Source of the DNA: Chinchilla lanigera
Lineage: Eukaryota > Chordata > Mammalia > Rodentia > Chinchillidae
Assembly (NCBI RefSeq): GCF_000276665.1
Contig: NW_004955447.1
Coordinates: forward strand, 16,363,725 to 16,427,724
Length of the DNA: 64,000 nucleotides
Direction of reading: 5' to 3'
Below, in pieces: positions 10,470-21,584 of the stretch. The notes beneath the pieces were generated by a model. That model saw nothing but the letters and a program-made list of their open reading frames with translations, had not been told where the DNA came from and ran no database searches. The translations under genes and the position numbers were made by a program. Each line of letters begins with the position of its first letter. Within the stretch, counting starts at the first letter, position 1.

Positions 10470-13400
10470 AAAGGAAAGCTGAAATGCCTTTCACGTTCTC
10501 AGCACTGTGGTGCAATTCTTGAGCTTCCAGATAAACTTTCCTCTAAAATTTTCAGCTTTGGAGAGATTACATTAATTATTCATGAATCCTCTGTTGACCT
10601 TTTAGATTACCTGTGTGAATAGAAGGGTGGTAGGCAACTTCTCAGCCTACGGGGCAGGGGAAGAATGTTGCTGGAGACTGTACTAAGTTGGCTGGGACAG
10701 AGGCGGTTAGGGCCACTCCAGCCAGCTCAGGCAGCCACTGAAAGTATCCATCCAGAAATAGAGCAACCTTCATTCATTTTTCTTCTGAAAGTTGCCCCCT
10801 CTGACATAAGAGTAGGTCCCAAGGTACAATCTATGACATTGACCTGGGCCAAATTTTAGGGTTTCTGAGACCTGGGGACAGCTTTAAGGTTTTGGTTTAT
10901 AATCTGGTGGATGGATGTAATTAGATTCAGTTTATAAAAGGCAACTTTCCTTGACATACATGTGGATCTAGCATTTCCCCCAGGTCTGTGTTCAGGGATG
11001 TGGCTCTCTGAATGTGACTGGATCCTGAGGACACTAACTCATCAGTGGATCTTAATTATGTTTTCTAACAGTGCAAAAAGAATTAACATGCTTTAACAGG
11101 AACAAGGGTTCAGGAAATCTTCGTTGGACCTAGCAAGACAAACGCAATTCTAGTTCTAAGGCAGAATAGTTCAATCTTAGTTTGATGCTGTCAGAGCTGA
11201 AAAGTTCCCTTTGCCAAGGCCCACAAAGATGAAAGAAGGATGCACCACTGACGGAAATCAGTACATCATGATGACTTATTTTTCAGTCTTGTTTACGAAT
11301 TATGCAAATTTTGTTGAAATTTGGTGCAGACATTTTTAACTCCCTTGATATCTACCAGTTGTTCTTACCAAGTAACTGCACTGTTCTTAGGCTGTTTGTA
11401 CTCTTAACAAACGGGCTCAAAGCCCACCGAATTCCTTGCTTAGAAAACCTTTAAGCGGGTTAGAAAATTATGTCACCAACTTTTTAAAGAGTGCTGACAT
11501 GTGGCACATTTATACAGTTTGTACCAACAGATGAAAAATTCAAACAATTTCTGAAATGCTATTTTTATATATCTCTTCTTCAGAAAGACTTTCTTACATG
11601 TGAAAATGCCACCTTTACCTCAAGGGGACAGATGAAATGTGTTTATTTGTTCAAAAATATCCGCTTGGCAACATTTTTCATCATAGTGGAAGCCCGAAAG
11701 TGAAAAGCGCTTCTTTCTTGTTAAGAAAAAAATATGGAATTCTCCTTCAAGTCTGACAAATCTGCTCACAACTTCTCCATAAAGCAACCAGTGAACCTCT
11801 AGGTAGTTAAAAGTATTTCCACAGTCGCTCCTCACTGTAAAAGAAAAAAAGATCCATGATTTTGCTGTCTGAAATAATGCAGCCCTGAAAATCCACACAA
11901 CCAAGCCTGCATGGTACCTGAAGAGGGTGGATGAGGGAGACCCCCTTGCCAGCCCCCTGCCTCAGGGACAGTTGCCTGTCTGCAGGACATCCTCCTGCTC
12001 TGTGACAAGGAACCTCCATATTCAGATTGAGAGTACCAGTGGCAATTACATAATATATTTGTGTTTTGTTTTTGGATGACAAATGAGTATGGAGAAGCTT
12101 GAAATGTCCCGATAGCTCACACTCCCCTTCAGTGCTGGTTGTAATTTAACCGGTTGTGAGGCTTTGACTTGCATATATATGCATATGTAAATATATATGT
12201 ATTCATATTTATACATATGTATGTATACAAAGTCCACCAAAAATACATGCACACTTCAGCAGTTCATCTTACTAATAAATGTCTGGAAGCTAATGGCCAC
12301 CACTTTGAGCAACTCTCACAATTATAGAAGCCAAAGGCATTTTGTATTAAACTCATGATGTCTCAATAACTTTAGTATTAAAATATTTATACAAGTTTTT
12401 CTTTTCCTGATGTATACTTTTTGTAGATTTATATATATGTATATATGGGTATATATGTGTATTTACATATGTGTGTATAAATATATTCTTGCTGTGCATA
12501 GGTTTTGTTTTCTTCAAACACAGGCCAATGGCAGTCCTGACCCGGTGCCGTTGTCAGGAGGATGATGCTAGTCACTGCGTGAACTCTCTTAGCATGGTAT
12601 CTGGCATGATAAGCGCTGGCTATAATGATCCTTACACTGCAGGTTCCACTAGTCAAGAAGTGTACTATAACCAAATTTTGCCAGAAAGAATCTACCTAGG
12701 ATGATACATCACTCTATTTCCATCTTCTATTTAGGTCTGGCTTGGGGCATGGCAAATATATTTCATCTCGCCTGTTGGATCCAAGCCACTGATAGTAGCT
12801 GTTTAGAGCACTGGATTGAAAAGGATTGTGATGTGGAGTCGGTGATGAATTGTGGAAAAGTGCTGTGGTTGATTATCAGTGTCTGCCATGAGCACAGCTT
12901 AAGTGGTAGCAAGGTGCCCAAACGCTATGGATCCTTATCTGATCTCTCATTTCTCCTTCAAGTCCGGGAAGATGCTTGATCGCCCTTGCACTGCCTGTCC
13001 TTACCATAGTTTCTGTGATGTATCAAGCAGTCAAACAATGTCTGTTGAATAAGGTAGACACCAACAAATGACTCTGTCTTGTCTGTCATTACCATGATCT
13101 CACTCAGCTTGAAGGGAATTATTGTTTTCTAGAAAATTTTCACCAGACAGAGCTGCCCAAAGGGCTTTGGAAATAGAACAGCAGGTTTGGCAGGTACCTC
13201 AGGCAAAAGAAGGGGTCTCAGGTTACCAAGAAAGGTGACACTGGGAGGAGTACAGGAGGGGAACATGAGCACATGGGGCGAAGGGCTAGAGGTGATACTG
13301 ACAGGAAAATCTGGGGACACGAACTAAAGTCTGGCAACCTATGAGTTACGTTATTACCAAAGAGACTGCTTAGTTCTTTGAATTAAATAAGGGAATATTT

Positions 13401-13497
13401 TATGCTCTAAACCAGTATTTTTTTTTAAATGTATTGCACACACACAAATATGAAAGTATTCACGTAACTATAAAGAACTCAGGAATGATATGGTCAA
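10470..13497. other. Unique DNA with AT-rich microsatellites, no gene recognised
   Basis: No frame over 95 codons has a recognisable product. AT-rich alternating tracts at about 12,172-12,225 ('gcatatatatgcatatg') and 12,428-12,483 ('tatatatgtatatatgggt') are imperfect (TA)n/(TG)n simple repeats. The rest appears single copy. Confidence 0.45.
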
Positions 13498-13611
13498 GGC
13501 TGGGTTGGGTGGCACAAGCCATAGTCCCAGCTACTCAAGAGGGTGAAGTAAAAGGAGCCCCGAAGTCCAGGAGCTCAATGCCGGCCTGGGCCCCATAGCA
13601 CCCAGTCTCAC
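13498..13611 (+). mobile_element. Old 7SL-derived SINE monomer (proto-B1-like)
   Basis: Begins GGCTGGGTTGGGTGGCACAA, continues 'tagtcccagctactcaaga' and ends 'cccagtctcaca'. It contains a 'gaagtccaggagctc' block like the central part of undeleted 7SL monomers and lacks the internal duplication seen in the younger B1 copies, so an early proto-B1 is likely. No A-tail is left. Confidence 0.55.
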
Positions 13612-14589
13612 ACCTATGAATGGATGCTCCTGTGCTGAGTAAGAGCCGCTGGTTTCTCAGAAAAATTTGCCTTGTGTGATTTGCCACAAAGACAAGTAGG
13701 GAGATTAGAGATTTGTAGAAATATGGGTGGGGCTCGATCATGGAGATCAGGTGAAGCAGTCAAACCTAATTTTATAGACTAGAAAGTTTCCCTTTAATTT
13801 GGGAACATAATGTCCATCTTCCTAGTCTATCCCAAGATGCCCCCAAGATGCCCTGTGGAATATCTTGTCCTTTTCTAAATAAAGTGAATTGGGATTCATT
13901 GAGTTTTGAAAAGTGGAAACCGTGGTGATGCCCTTTGAACTTATCAAGGAGCCACTGGGTGTCCCAGAACAGGAGCTCCAATGACTGTAAGCTCTGTGTT
14001 CACATATAAAAGAAGTATACATGTAAATAACGGATAATTACAATTTAATGTCCACCATTAACTGTTGAGTAATGTTCATCACCCCGTGTAAACAGGCAAC
14101 AGAAAACACCCACTCAGGTTGTTAAACGTGCCTTTGATTTCCAGATTTAAGCTCCCATGCCTGCCCAGTAAATTAAACGCCTTAGTGTTCTCTAGAGGAG
14201 GGAGATTTTCTTCTCACTTGTTTGATAATGGTCATTAGTCAGCCCTTGACTGACGATGGATATAAAGTTACACGTTAGCCATGTATTAAATATTGTCTGC
14301 TGTGTGTGCAGAATGGAGCAGTACAAAATAAGCCTCTTCTGGATTTGAGAGAGCCCAGCAGGCAGGACTTCTTACCCCTGACCAACTCTGAGCCACAGGA
14401 GAAGTCACACCAAAAAAGACAGGAATCTAAATCGCCTTCTTTCACTAATGAAGTTGGTAGCGGAGAGTGTGGCTTATAAAGGGAAGTAGGTGGGTTTCTT
14501 GACACTGAACCCCAAAAGTGGGCAAGACGGCCCACCTAATGATACACAAGACCTGACCTGCAGCAGGCAGGGCCACGGAAGAGGAGGGT
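13612..14589. other. Unique sequence, no gene recognised
   Basis: Only short overlapping frames are present, with no domain, repeat or promoter feature that I can support. Confidence 0.45.
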
Positions 14590-14930
14590 CTCTTGGTTTA
14601 TTAGGGGTATAGTAAAATATCATAAACTAGGGAGTTTGTAAACAATAGAAATTTATCTCTCACAGTTCTGCAAGCTGGAAAACCAAGATCAAGAGAGATT
14701 TGTCTGGTAAAGGCCTGCTTTCGGCTTGTAGATGGCACTTTCTCACTGTGTCCTCCCAGGGCACGAGGGGGACAGAGAAGTCTCTGGCCTTTAATAAAGT
14801 CACTAATTCCATTCAGGAGGGTTTTGCCTTGAGGAGCTGATCAGCTCTGTAAATTGCTACTCCTCATTTCATCACTATGAGGTGAGGATTTAAGCAACTG
14901 AGGGGGAACACAAAGATCCAGACCATAGCA
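14590..14930 (-). mobile_element. MaLR (MST/MLT1-like) LTR
   Basis: On the minus strand it starts TGCTATGGTCTGGATCTTTG, has a 'gttccccctcag' box and a 'tccattc' block within a 'gaatggaattagtgac'-type region, and ends near 'atattttactatacccc'. On the plus strand 'aatttatctctcacagttctg' is a MaLR hallmark. ERVL-MaLR LTRs are inactive non-autonomous retroelement remnants. Confidence 0.75.
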
Positions 14931-15758
14931 GAGAGCTGAGCCCCAGACCCCAGCAGCGCCTGAGACCCACCGGTGAGGCTCAAGCCTCCTCACCTCTCTG
15001 CCCGCTGCAGCCTGGTGGGTGCAATGCATAGCGAGGGCACCGTGTCCAGGTCTAGATTCAGGAAGGGACAGAGAAAGCCATCAAAACACAGAGTAAGGTC
15101 AACGAGCACAGGAAACATATCATTCATTTGAATACAGCTATCACGAGAGCAGGACTTTTCTGTTTGCTCACGGCTATACTCTCAGTATTTTGGAACACTG
15201 TCCATCACAGATTAGGTATGGGACAGAATGGGGCAAACCAACCCCTGCGGTCACACTCCTTGCTGGAGCAGAGAGTCTCTACCGGGAGGAAAGCTACGTG
15301 CATTGAAAGAGGTGCTGCCTCTAAGGGCGCAGATCTCTGCCTCAACTTCTAGGAGCCACCACGGCCAATACTAAGAAGCTACACTTGTGAAGTTACAGTG
15401 AGGGGTCTGGTGTGGAGAGTAACATGCAGTCTGTGTGACCCGCCTTTATTCTCTAGGCTGAGAAAGCGTCCCCACCTCCGACACAGAAGACCTCCAATCC
15501 CTTCAAACTCAATTCCCATTAAACCCAGAAGAGGTGGGAGAAAAGTGCAGGCCGTTACAGTGAAGGAAGCAGAGCCCCTCCCCAATGTGCTCATGCACCT
15601 GAGCATTTTCTCTTCAGCATTTTCTTCTTCTAGAAGAATGATGAAGCGCCAGAAAGTGCACTGGGTGTCTTTGGGTACGTGGGACCCCGCAGCCCGCTGT
15701 TCACCAGTGGTCACTGGGGTGAATTTCTGTCTGCTCTATGCACGTATTTAACATAGCA
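14931..15758. other. Unique sequence, no gene recognised
   Basis: Two frames of 111 and 117 codons overlap on opposite strands at 15,379-15,751. Neither resembles a known protein, and both follow from a locally stop-poor composition. Confidence 0.45.
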
Positions 15759-15871
15759 TCTGTCTTCCCCCCATCCCTCTTCTTCTTTCCCTCCACCCCT
15801 CGCTTCCTCCTTTTCTTCTTTCTTTCCTTCTTTTCCCCATCCTCCCTCCCTTTTCCCTCTTTCTTTGCTGC
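15759..15871 (+). repeat. Polypyrimidine tract
   Basis: About 110 bases are almost exclusively C and T on the plus strand, broken only by a few A bases and one G. The long mirror-like purine/pyrimidine run could adopt triplex (H-DNA) structure; that is inference from composition. Confidence 0.8.
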
Positions 15872-16134
15872 TCTTGTTAAGGATCTGTGAGCGGTCTAGA
15901 TGGCTGGGTGCCAGGAAGGCGCCAAGGTGAATCAACACTGATTCCCTTAAGGGAAAATGTAAAACTGCTAATAACTTGTTTGCAAAGGTAGGAGGGGTGG
16001 AAAGCGGAAGCCTAAACCCTCCGGCAGGCTGCAGCTTGCTTTCCTGGGAGCTGCATGTTCTCAGACTTCCGAGGTGCACCGCGCACCTGCCGGCTGGCTG
16101 AGGGCAGAGTCCACCAGCTCCCAGTCGAGTACCA

Positions 16135-16741
16135 TGTGGTGGATTAACTAACGGTCAGCTTGTAACACCCAGCTGAACGGAACCGGCGTAGCTCTGGGTG
16201 TGGAAGGCCCACCTGAGGAGCTGGTGCCAACAGCATAACAGGAGAACCGGAGGGGAGGATGGCGCACTGTTGATTCTCCTGGAGAAGCTTGTTACTCTGG
16301 TTTTCCTGATATGAACTCGGCTATTCTCATTACTGGAGGAACTCAGGTCCTCACTGTCACTGAGGATGGCTGCAGTTCTCTTTGGGGGAGCTCTGGCCAT
16401 TACTCTGAGCATCACTTCCTGGATCCAGTGCAGATCCCTCAGCCTGCTGGTATAGATCTTTCATCCCACTGGCGCAGACTTTCTAGTTTCCACCATTCAC
16501 TTTTGGGGTTTCCCAGTGCAGATACTTGATACAGATTTACATGAGACATGGTCCTGGGCTCTAGGCTTCCAACTGGACTCATGGAGGACATTGCCATGGG
16601 GTCCAGGGCCTCAGCTGGATGCTTTGGTTCTCTAGTGTGTGCTCAGATCTCCTTTGACTCTTTGGGAGAATAGCATAAAATAACCCTATAAATTCTGTGT
16701 CCTGTATTGAATCTTTCCCCTGGTAAAACCTGACTACAACA
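16135..16741 (+). mobile_element. LTR-like repeat, family B (complete copy)
   Basis: A block of about 607 bases starting TGTGGTGGATTAAC and ending GACTACAACA, with 'gctcatcatt'-type spacing absent and 'tcctgtattgaatctt' near the 3' end. Its first 138 and last about 150 bases match, in order, the two sequences flanking the first assembly gap (24,046-24,179 and 24,720-24,883). That defines a dispersed repeat. TG...CA ends and the roughly 600-base size suggest a solo LTR. I do not recognise a named family and see no internal retroviral genes. Confidence 0.6.
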
Positions 16742-16745
16742 GACA

Positions 16746-17292
16746 ATTTCAAAAGCTTTTTCTTCATGAACAAAGCTCCAAACTGTGTCTCCTCTCCGTA
16801 CGTGGTTGGGACGGGTTAGCTGTTGAGTGTCATCTCTTGCTGTGGGGACCACACTTCCCCGACAGAGAAGAACTCTGAGGAGACATCACAAGCAGGTAGG
16901 CAGTGGGAGCCTGAACGCAAGATAGGAGGACACCTGCACAGCTCCTTGAAGAAACCACCTTGCACCTGGAGTCATTCCATGTACCCAGTTCCCTTCAGAG
17001 CGCTTAGGTCTAATGGAGATGATCTGGCTGACTGATTTATTTATGTTTTTTGTTGTCTTCCCCATGAGAACCTGAGTTCCCCTGAGAGTGGGGCCTCATC
17101 TGTCATGCTCACCTTAGCAATATCCATCCTCAGCCAATATACTGTAAGCCCCTGGCTCATAGTAATTAAAAATTAAATATTTGCTGGAAAAACCATTGCA
17201 GAAACAAATCCTGTCCTAGGTGCTCACTTGACAGAAAAGAAAACAAAGTCAGAAAGCGACAGTGATTTGCCTCAAAATAAAAAGAATAAAGA
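16746..17292. other. Unique DNA with a possible L2 3' end
   Basis: Around 17,060-17,185 'catgagaacctgagttcccc', 'ggggcctcatctgtcatg' and 'ggctcatagtaatt' resemble the 3' untranslated end of an L2 LINE on the plus strand. Otherwise nothing is recognised. Confidence 0.4.
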
Positions 17293-17349
17293 GGACTGGG
17301 GCATTGTTCAATACTCCCTGGGTTCAATCCTCAGTCTAAAAAAAAAATT
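17293..17349 (+). mobile_element. ID-like SINE fragment with A-tail
   Basis: Reads GACTGGGGCATTGTTCAATA with a good B-box region 'gggttcaatcctcagt' followed by an A run. It is an old ID or the dID half of a dimer. It meets the next, oppositely oriented B1 tail to tail. Confidence 0.5.
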
Positions 17350-17458
17350 GTTTTGAAACAGGGTCTCACCAAGGTGCCCAGGCTGGCCTCAAACTTTTGA
17401 TCATCTAGTCTCAGCCTCCTACTTGGCTGGAATTGCAGGTGTTAACCACCACCCCCAG
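17350..17458 (-). mobile_element. B1 SINE
   Basis: On the plus strand 'ttttgaaacagggtctcacc', 'gcccaggctggcctcaaac' and 'aattgcaggtgttaaccacc' are the reverse complement of a 7SL-derived B1 element. It is a diverged copy without an intact 5' end. Confidence 0.75.
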
Positions 17459-17583
17459 TGGGACCTCACACTGCGTTCTTGTGGGAAGGCAAACAATAAA
17501 GAAGTTAATAGGTCAACAAGATCACCTTTGACGGACCTAAGAGCTGTGAAATGAATTGAATGCATCAATGATTGGGTGCAAAG

Positions 17584-17585
<2 letters not shown>

Positions 17586-17623
<38 letters not shown>
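17586..17623 (+). repeat. (TG)n microsatellite
   Basis: Nineteen uninterrupted TG units. The Cys-Val run in a 173-codon frame across this site comes from the repeat. Pure dinucleotide arrays of this length are usually polymorphic. Confidence 0.95.
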
Positions 17624-17624
<1 letters not shown>

Positions 17625-18974
17625 GGGGATGTTGCACTTCTAGGCATGCCCTTTACCATTGGCCTACGCCCTCTACCCTAGAAGGTAATTTTTTCCATGG
17701 GATAGTGGGGTCTTGCTTTCCTCCCCACCTGCCCACCTACCTACGACATCATTCATTCATGAAAGATCCGCAGAAAGCTAATCCTCAACTGGAAAGGTGC
17801 CAGCACTTTGAAGGTGTGGGAGCCATAGAGGGTATAACAGGGAGCAGAGCTCTCTGTCTTCTGGGGCCCTGGAGGAACTTCCGGTCACCACTCTCTGTGA
17901 CATTTATAGTGTGTGAAGTGAGAAAACACGGGGAATCAAGGACTATCATACCACACCTGCCCCCCTTGATTGCATTCTTGGCTTCCGTTTTCAGGTTCTT
18001 TCCAGGTGTGAGCTTCTTTTCATGTTTGCTCTGCATCCTGCCATCAGCAAGCTACACTTATTCTTCTCTTGGCGGTTACGATATTCCTTCCCGCTGAATC
18101 CCATCTCTTTGATTCTTCTGCCCAGTGTCTTCACCTTGCTGTGTTCGCTCAGTTTGTGGTCTCCTCCTTCCAAGTCAAGGGGTCGCCCACGGCAGGCCTG
18201 GCTGGCGCTTCACTAGCAAGCTCTTTACGCCACTTTCTGGTCATTAGTAGCCATAGTCAGTGACAGGAGGTCCAGCAGCGGCCCCTCCACCCCTGCAGAC
18301 GCCTCCCTGGTGGGTAATTGTCATTTATTGTGCTGCTCTGTTTTTTGTCTTTTAGCCAATTTGACTCTGTGCTTCTCTACCCTGACTTTTCAAGGAAATT
18401 TCTCATGAACCAGCTATCTTCTCTGAGCTCAATGCCGAAGCCCAGGACAACTCACTTAGCGGGTGGGATCTGTATCCGCGATTGGCCCTGGGGAAGTGCA
18501 CACTTCAGGAGAAGCTCGAACTCCCGCAGATGCTTCTGGACTCCCTGGATGCCGCCACCCTGAGTGTCCTCTGCGGTCTGCTTCCTGGCTCATGCAGTGC
18601 TCTCATCCATAGGAACTTGCGGTTTTCATTCTGAAGTCCTCTTTATTATGTTCTTTATGCCTCCTAAAGTGTTTCTTATTACAAAAAATCAATATAAACT
18701 ATGAGAATAAGCTTTTCTCCTCCCTTTCCTTTCACTTATTTGCTCATTTTAACAATGCCCTCATACTTAATTCCATCAAAAGCAAAATGTTTCCTGTGGG
18801 CTCACACGGTGTGTCAGACATTGTTTGGACACAGAGATGCAAAGATAATGAGATGCTCCTGCTTCCCGTAGGGCATGCACTCTCCTGGCAGAGCAGCCCT
18901 CTTGCAGATACCAACTGTAAACTCTAGATAAAACTGAAAAACAAAACAGAAACGAGTACCTGAAGAAACTGAAG
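17624..18974. other. Unique sequence with a possible MIR/L2-type fragment
   Basis: No gene recognised. Positions 18,800-18,930 ('gtgtgtcagacattgttt', then 'cacagagatgcaaagataatga') resemble an old MIR/L2-type repeat in plus orientation. Confidence 0.4.
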
Positions 18975-19332
18975 TGCTACTGCCTGAATGTGTGCAGGAA
19001 TTCATTGCCATTCGTTGTCAAAACCTCATCACAAATTTGATGACATTCGCAGGTAGGGCCTTTGCGATGTGCTCAGGTCATGGAGGCAGAACCCCCATGC
19101 ATAGCAGTGGTGCCCTTCTAAAAGAGACCCAGAAGAGCTCTCTTCTTCTTCTACCAAGTGAGGAGATAGCTGCAAGAGCCATCAACGAACAAGGAGGCAG
19201 ACTGGACACTGATCCTCCAGCTCCTTGAACTTCTTGGACCTCCAGACTCCAGAACTGTAAGGGATAAATTCTATTTTTTATGGACTACTCCATTTATGGT
19301 ATTTTGTTATAGATGCGGAACAGATGAAGACA
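18975..19332 (+). mobile_element. MaLR (MST/MLT1-like) LTR
   Basis: Starts TGCTACTGCCTGAATGTGTG, contains 'ctaaaagagacccagaagagctct' in the middle, 'gacctccagactccagaact' and 'gggataaattctatttttta' near the polyadenylation site, and ends 'gtattttgttatagatg...aagaca'. The order and about 358-base length match an ERVL-MaLR LTR. It lies in the opposite orientation to the MaLR copy at 14.6 kb. Confidence 0.8.
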
Positions 19333-19704
19333 GAGTGTGAACAAGGGTAAGATGATTCTGGAGAGGATTTGACACTTAGAAGGGGGAAACAGCACCAGAC
19401 GAGTTCTCTCTCTGTACGGCTTTTAGACTCAAATGTCATGAGGAATAAAACAGCAAAAATTCTATATGAAATTCATTAGTGGGTGAAGGGGAAAGAAAGA
19501 AAGAACCCAAATTCTGTGTATAAATTTCTGTCTGATCCTTGAGCAACGCATATGTTGGGCAAATTACAGTCGGACCAAGCTAACAAAGAATAAAATGAAC
19601 TGAGATTTCCATTACTATTTACAAAAGGCAGTTTGTACCTGAATCCAGCTAAGTAAATTATCTGCTGAATGCAATTAAAAAAAAAAAAACCACTTTGGAA
19701 GAAT
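19333..19704. other. Unique sequence, no gene recognised
   Basis: AT-rich, with a 12-base A run at 19,678-19,689. No repeat or gene supported. Confidence 0.45.
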
Positions 19705-20170
19705 ATAACTGTCTTAGCTACTTTTCTCACTCCTGAAACAAAATACTCAACAGCAAAAGTTAAAGGAGGAGAGGTTTATGTAGCTCGCTGTTTGTAGAGG
19801 ATCCAGGTCATAGCTGGCTGGCCCACAGGGACAGTGGCGTGGCAGAGGGGCTGTGCAGGGGAGAAACAGTTCATGGTAGGCAGAAGGCAGCAAGCTACAA
19901 GCGATTAGTGGCAAGCAATGAACAAGGAGCAACAAGCAGCGACGCTTTCTCTGTCCCTTATATTTTATCCACTACCTGCCATCACACCCAGGGTGGCGCA
20001 CCCTTACTCCTCCCCAGAGCTATGCCAGACCAATCAGTGGACTGCTTTAGTAATCACACACCCTTATCCCAGCATCACATGCTCTAGATCCAGCCACCTC
20101 TGAAAAAGCCACACGTATGACCTCATGAGGCTTTGTTGGGGGGACATCTACATACAAGCCAAAATAATCA
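19705..20170 (-). mobile_element. Abundant LTR-like repeat, family A (copy 1)
   Basis: Plus-strand reading shows 'ctgtcttagctacttttctcact', 'caaaatactcaacagc', 'ggaggagaggtttatg' and later 'acccagggtggcgcaccc'. This is the reverse complement of a repeat with a 'gccaaaataaa' type 3' end that is common in rodent genomes. Three more copies occur in the window (21,040, 30,268 and 63,795). Start and end are approximate. Confidence 0.6.
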
Positions 20171-20488
20171 CATAATCCAGAGTCACCGCGATATAACATT
20201 TACAATGTTTGGGATATAATCAACAAAATTACTCAATGTATAAGGAAACAGGAAAATAAAACCTTTCCTCAAAAACAAAACGACAGTCATTAGAATCAGA
20301 CTCCAAAGGGACCAAAGAGAAAAGTGTCAGATAAATCATTAGAATACAATACAAATAGTGCCATACACACATTTGCAGTTAATTACTCAACACAAAAGTG
20401 GTACACAGGGCAGTTCCTGCCTATATCTGGAAAAGCTGCTTGGAGGAGGTGGCACTTGTGATGGAGTCTTAGGACTTGAAGAATAAAT

Positions 20489-20577
20489 AAGAACTTACTG
20501 AGGGGCTGGGGATTTAGCTCAGCGGCACAGCACCTGCCTGGCAAGCACCAGGTCATGAGTTTAATTCCCGGTACCAG

Positions 20578-20617
<40 letters not shown>

Positions 20618-20623
20618 TACTGA
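20489..20623 (+). mobile_element. Young ID SINE with 13-bp target-site duplication
   Basis: The body 20,502-20,577 begins GGGGCTGGGGATTTAGCTCA (A box) and contains the B-box region 'gtttaattcccggtacc'. It is followed by an uninterrupted A-tail of about 35 bases. Perfect 13-bp direct repeats AAGAACTTACTGA flank it at 20,489-20,501 and 20,611-20,623. ID elements derive from tRNA-Ala (BC1 lineage), are transcribed by Pol III and are mobilised by L1. The pure tail and intact duplication mark a recent insertion. Confidence 0.95.
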
Positions 20624-20873
20624 ATAAGTTAGACACAGAGGAACAAGAGGGGGAGAAGGAAAGAGAAAGTGCTGTGAGGAAGTGCATCCAGAGGGCCAAG
20701 GAGGAAGCTTTCATTTTTGTTTTTATTAGTAGGTGTTTGCAGTACATAGCGTTTGCATTCCTCGTGGGGAGTTAGTACCTGTGCACGACACATCTTGGTT
20801 TTTTTTTCACCTCCCTCCCCCTTCTTCCTTGTCTTGATCCCCTTCCTTTTTGCAAAAGACGTCTCTTTCTATT
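20624..20873. other. Unique spacer between two ID insertions
   Basis: Short single-copy stretch with T-rich runs. No gene or repeat recognised. Confidence 0.5.
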
Positions 20874-21018
20874 TAGGGAGGGTATTTTATTATTTTTGTT
20901 TTGTTTTGTTTTTTTGGTTTTTCTCCGGTACCGGGAACCGAACTCACGACCTTGTGCTTGCCAGGCAGGCACTTTTGCCGCTGAGCTAAATCCCCAGCCC
21001 CCTAGGGAGGGTATTTTA
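20874..21018 (-). mobile_element. Young ID SINE with 16-bp target-site duplication
   Basis: The minus-strand ID occupies 20,890-21,002. On the plus strand its 3' end appears as a T-rich tail then CCGGTACCGGGAACCGAAC, and its 5' end as 'gctaaatccccagcccc'. Perfect 16-bp direct repeats TAGGGAGGGTATTTTA lie at 20,874-20,889 and 21,003-21,018. It has landed at the 5' edge of the family-A repeat that follows. Confidence 0.95.
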
Positions 21019-21039
21019 GAGAGAAGGAGTATCTGACAC

Positions 21040-21584
21040 TTAATCTTGATTTTCAACTTGATTGGATTAAGTGTTGCCTAGAGGGTCCATGAAGCACACT
21101 TTTGGGTGTGTCTGTGAGCGTATTTTTGGAGATACTGACACGTGGAGACCCATCTTGCACATGGGCAGCACCATCTAAAAGGATGGGAGCCCAGATGGAA
21201 CAAAAGAGGAAAAGAGAGAAAAATCTCTCTCTCTCCCTCTCCCCCTCCCCCTCCTTTTCTCTCTCCTTCTCTGTCTCCCTCTGTCTCCCTCTCTCTGTCT
21301 CCCGCCCTCTCTCCCTCTCCCTCTCCCTCTCCCTCTCCCTCTCTCCCTCTCTGTCTCCCTGTCTTTCTCCCTCCACCTCTCCTCTCTCTCCATCCTGGCC
21401 TCCATTAGGTAAGTATCTTTCTTCCATGATTCTGCTTTACTTCAGGCTCAGTGTAATGGAGCCAACCAACCATGGACGGAAACCAGAAGCCAAAATAAAT
21501 CTTTTCTTCTTTTAAGTTGTTTGCTTATATCTTCTGTCACACCAACATAAAACTGGCTAGCACAAGATGGCAGAGGTTGGCCTG
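21040..21584 (+). mobile_element. Abundant LTR-like repeat, family A (copy 2)
   Basis: Plus-strand copy: 'cttgattggattaagtgttgcctag', 'gggtgtgtctgtgagcgt', 'gagacccatcttgcac', 'ccaaccaaccatggac', then 'gccaaaataaatcttttc', 'ttaagttgtttgc' and 'ctggctagcaca'. A CT-rich simple repeat has expanded in its middle. It is opposite in orientation to copies 1, 3 and 4. Confidence 0.65.
21224..21391 (+). repeat. CT/CCCTCT-rich simple repeat
   Basis: About 165 bases of nearly pure pyrimidine dominated by CTCCCT and CT units with a few interspersed G. Overlapping Ser/Pro/Leu-rich and Arg/Glu-rich open frames on both strands come from the repeat and are not genes. Confidence 0.9.

Noticed and set aside
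17576..18097. 173-codon frame beginning with a Cys-Val run
   Set aside because: The start lies in a (TG)n microsatellite and the rest has no recognisable domain.
20502..20577. tRNA-like A and B boxes suggesting a tRNA gene
   Set aside because: The sequence is an ID SINE with A-tail and target-site duplication. It would not fold as a functional tRNA.
21053..21515. Arg/Glu-rich and Ser/Pro-rich frames
   Set aside because: They are translations of a CT-rich simple repeat inside a dispersed repeat.
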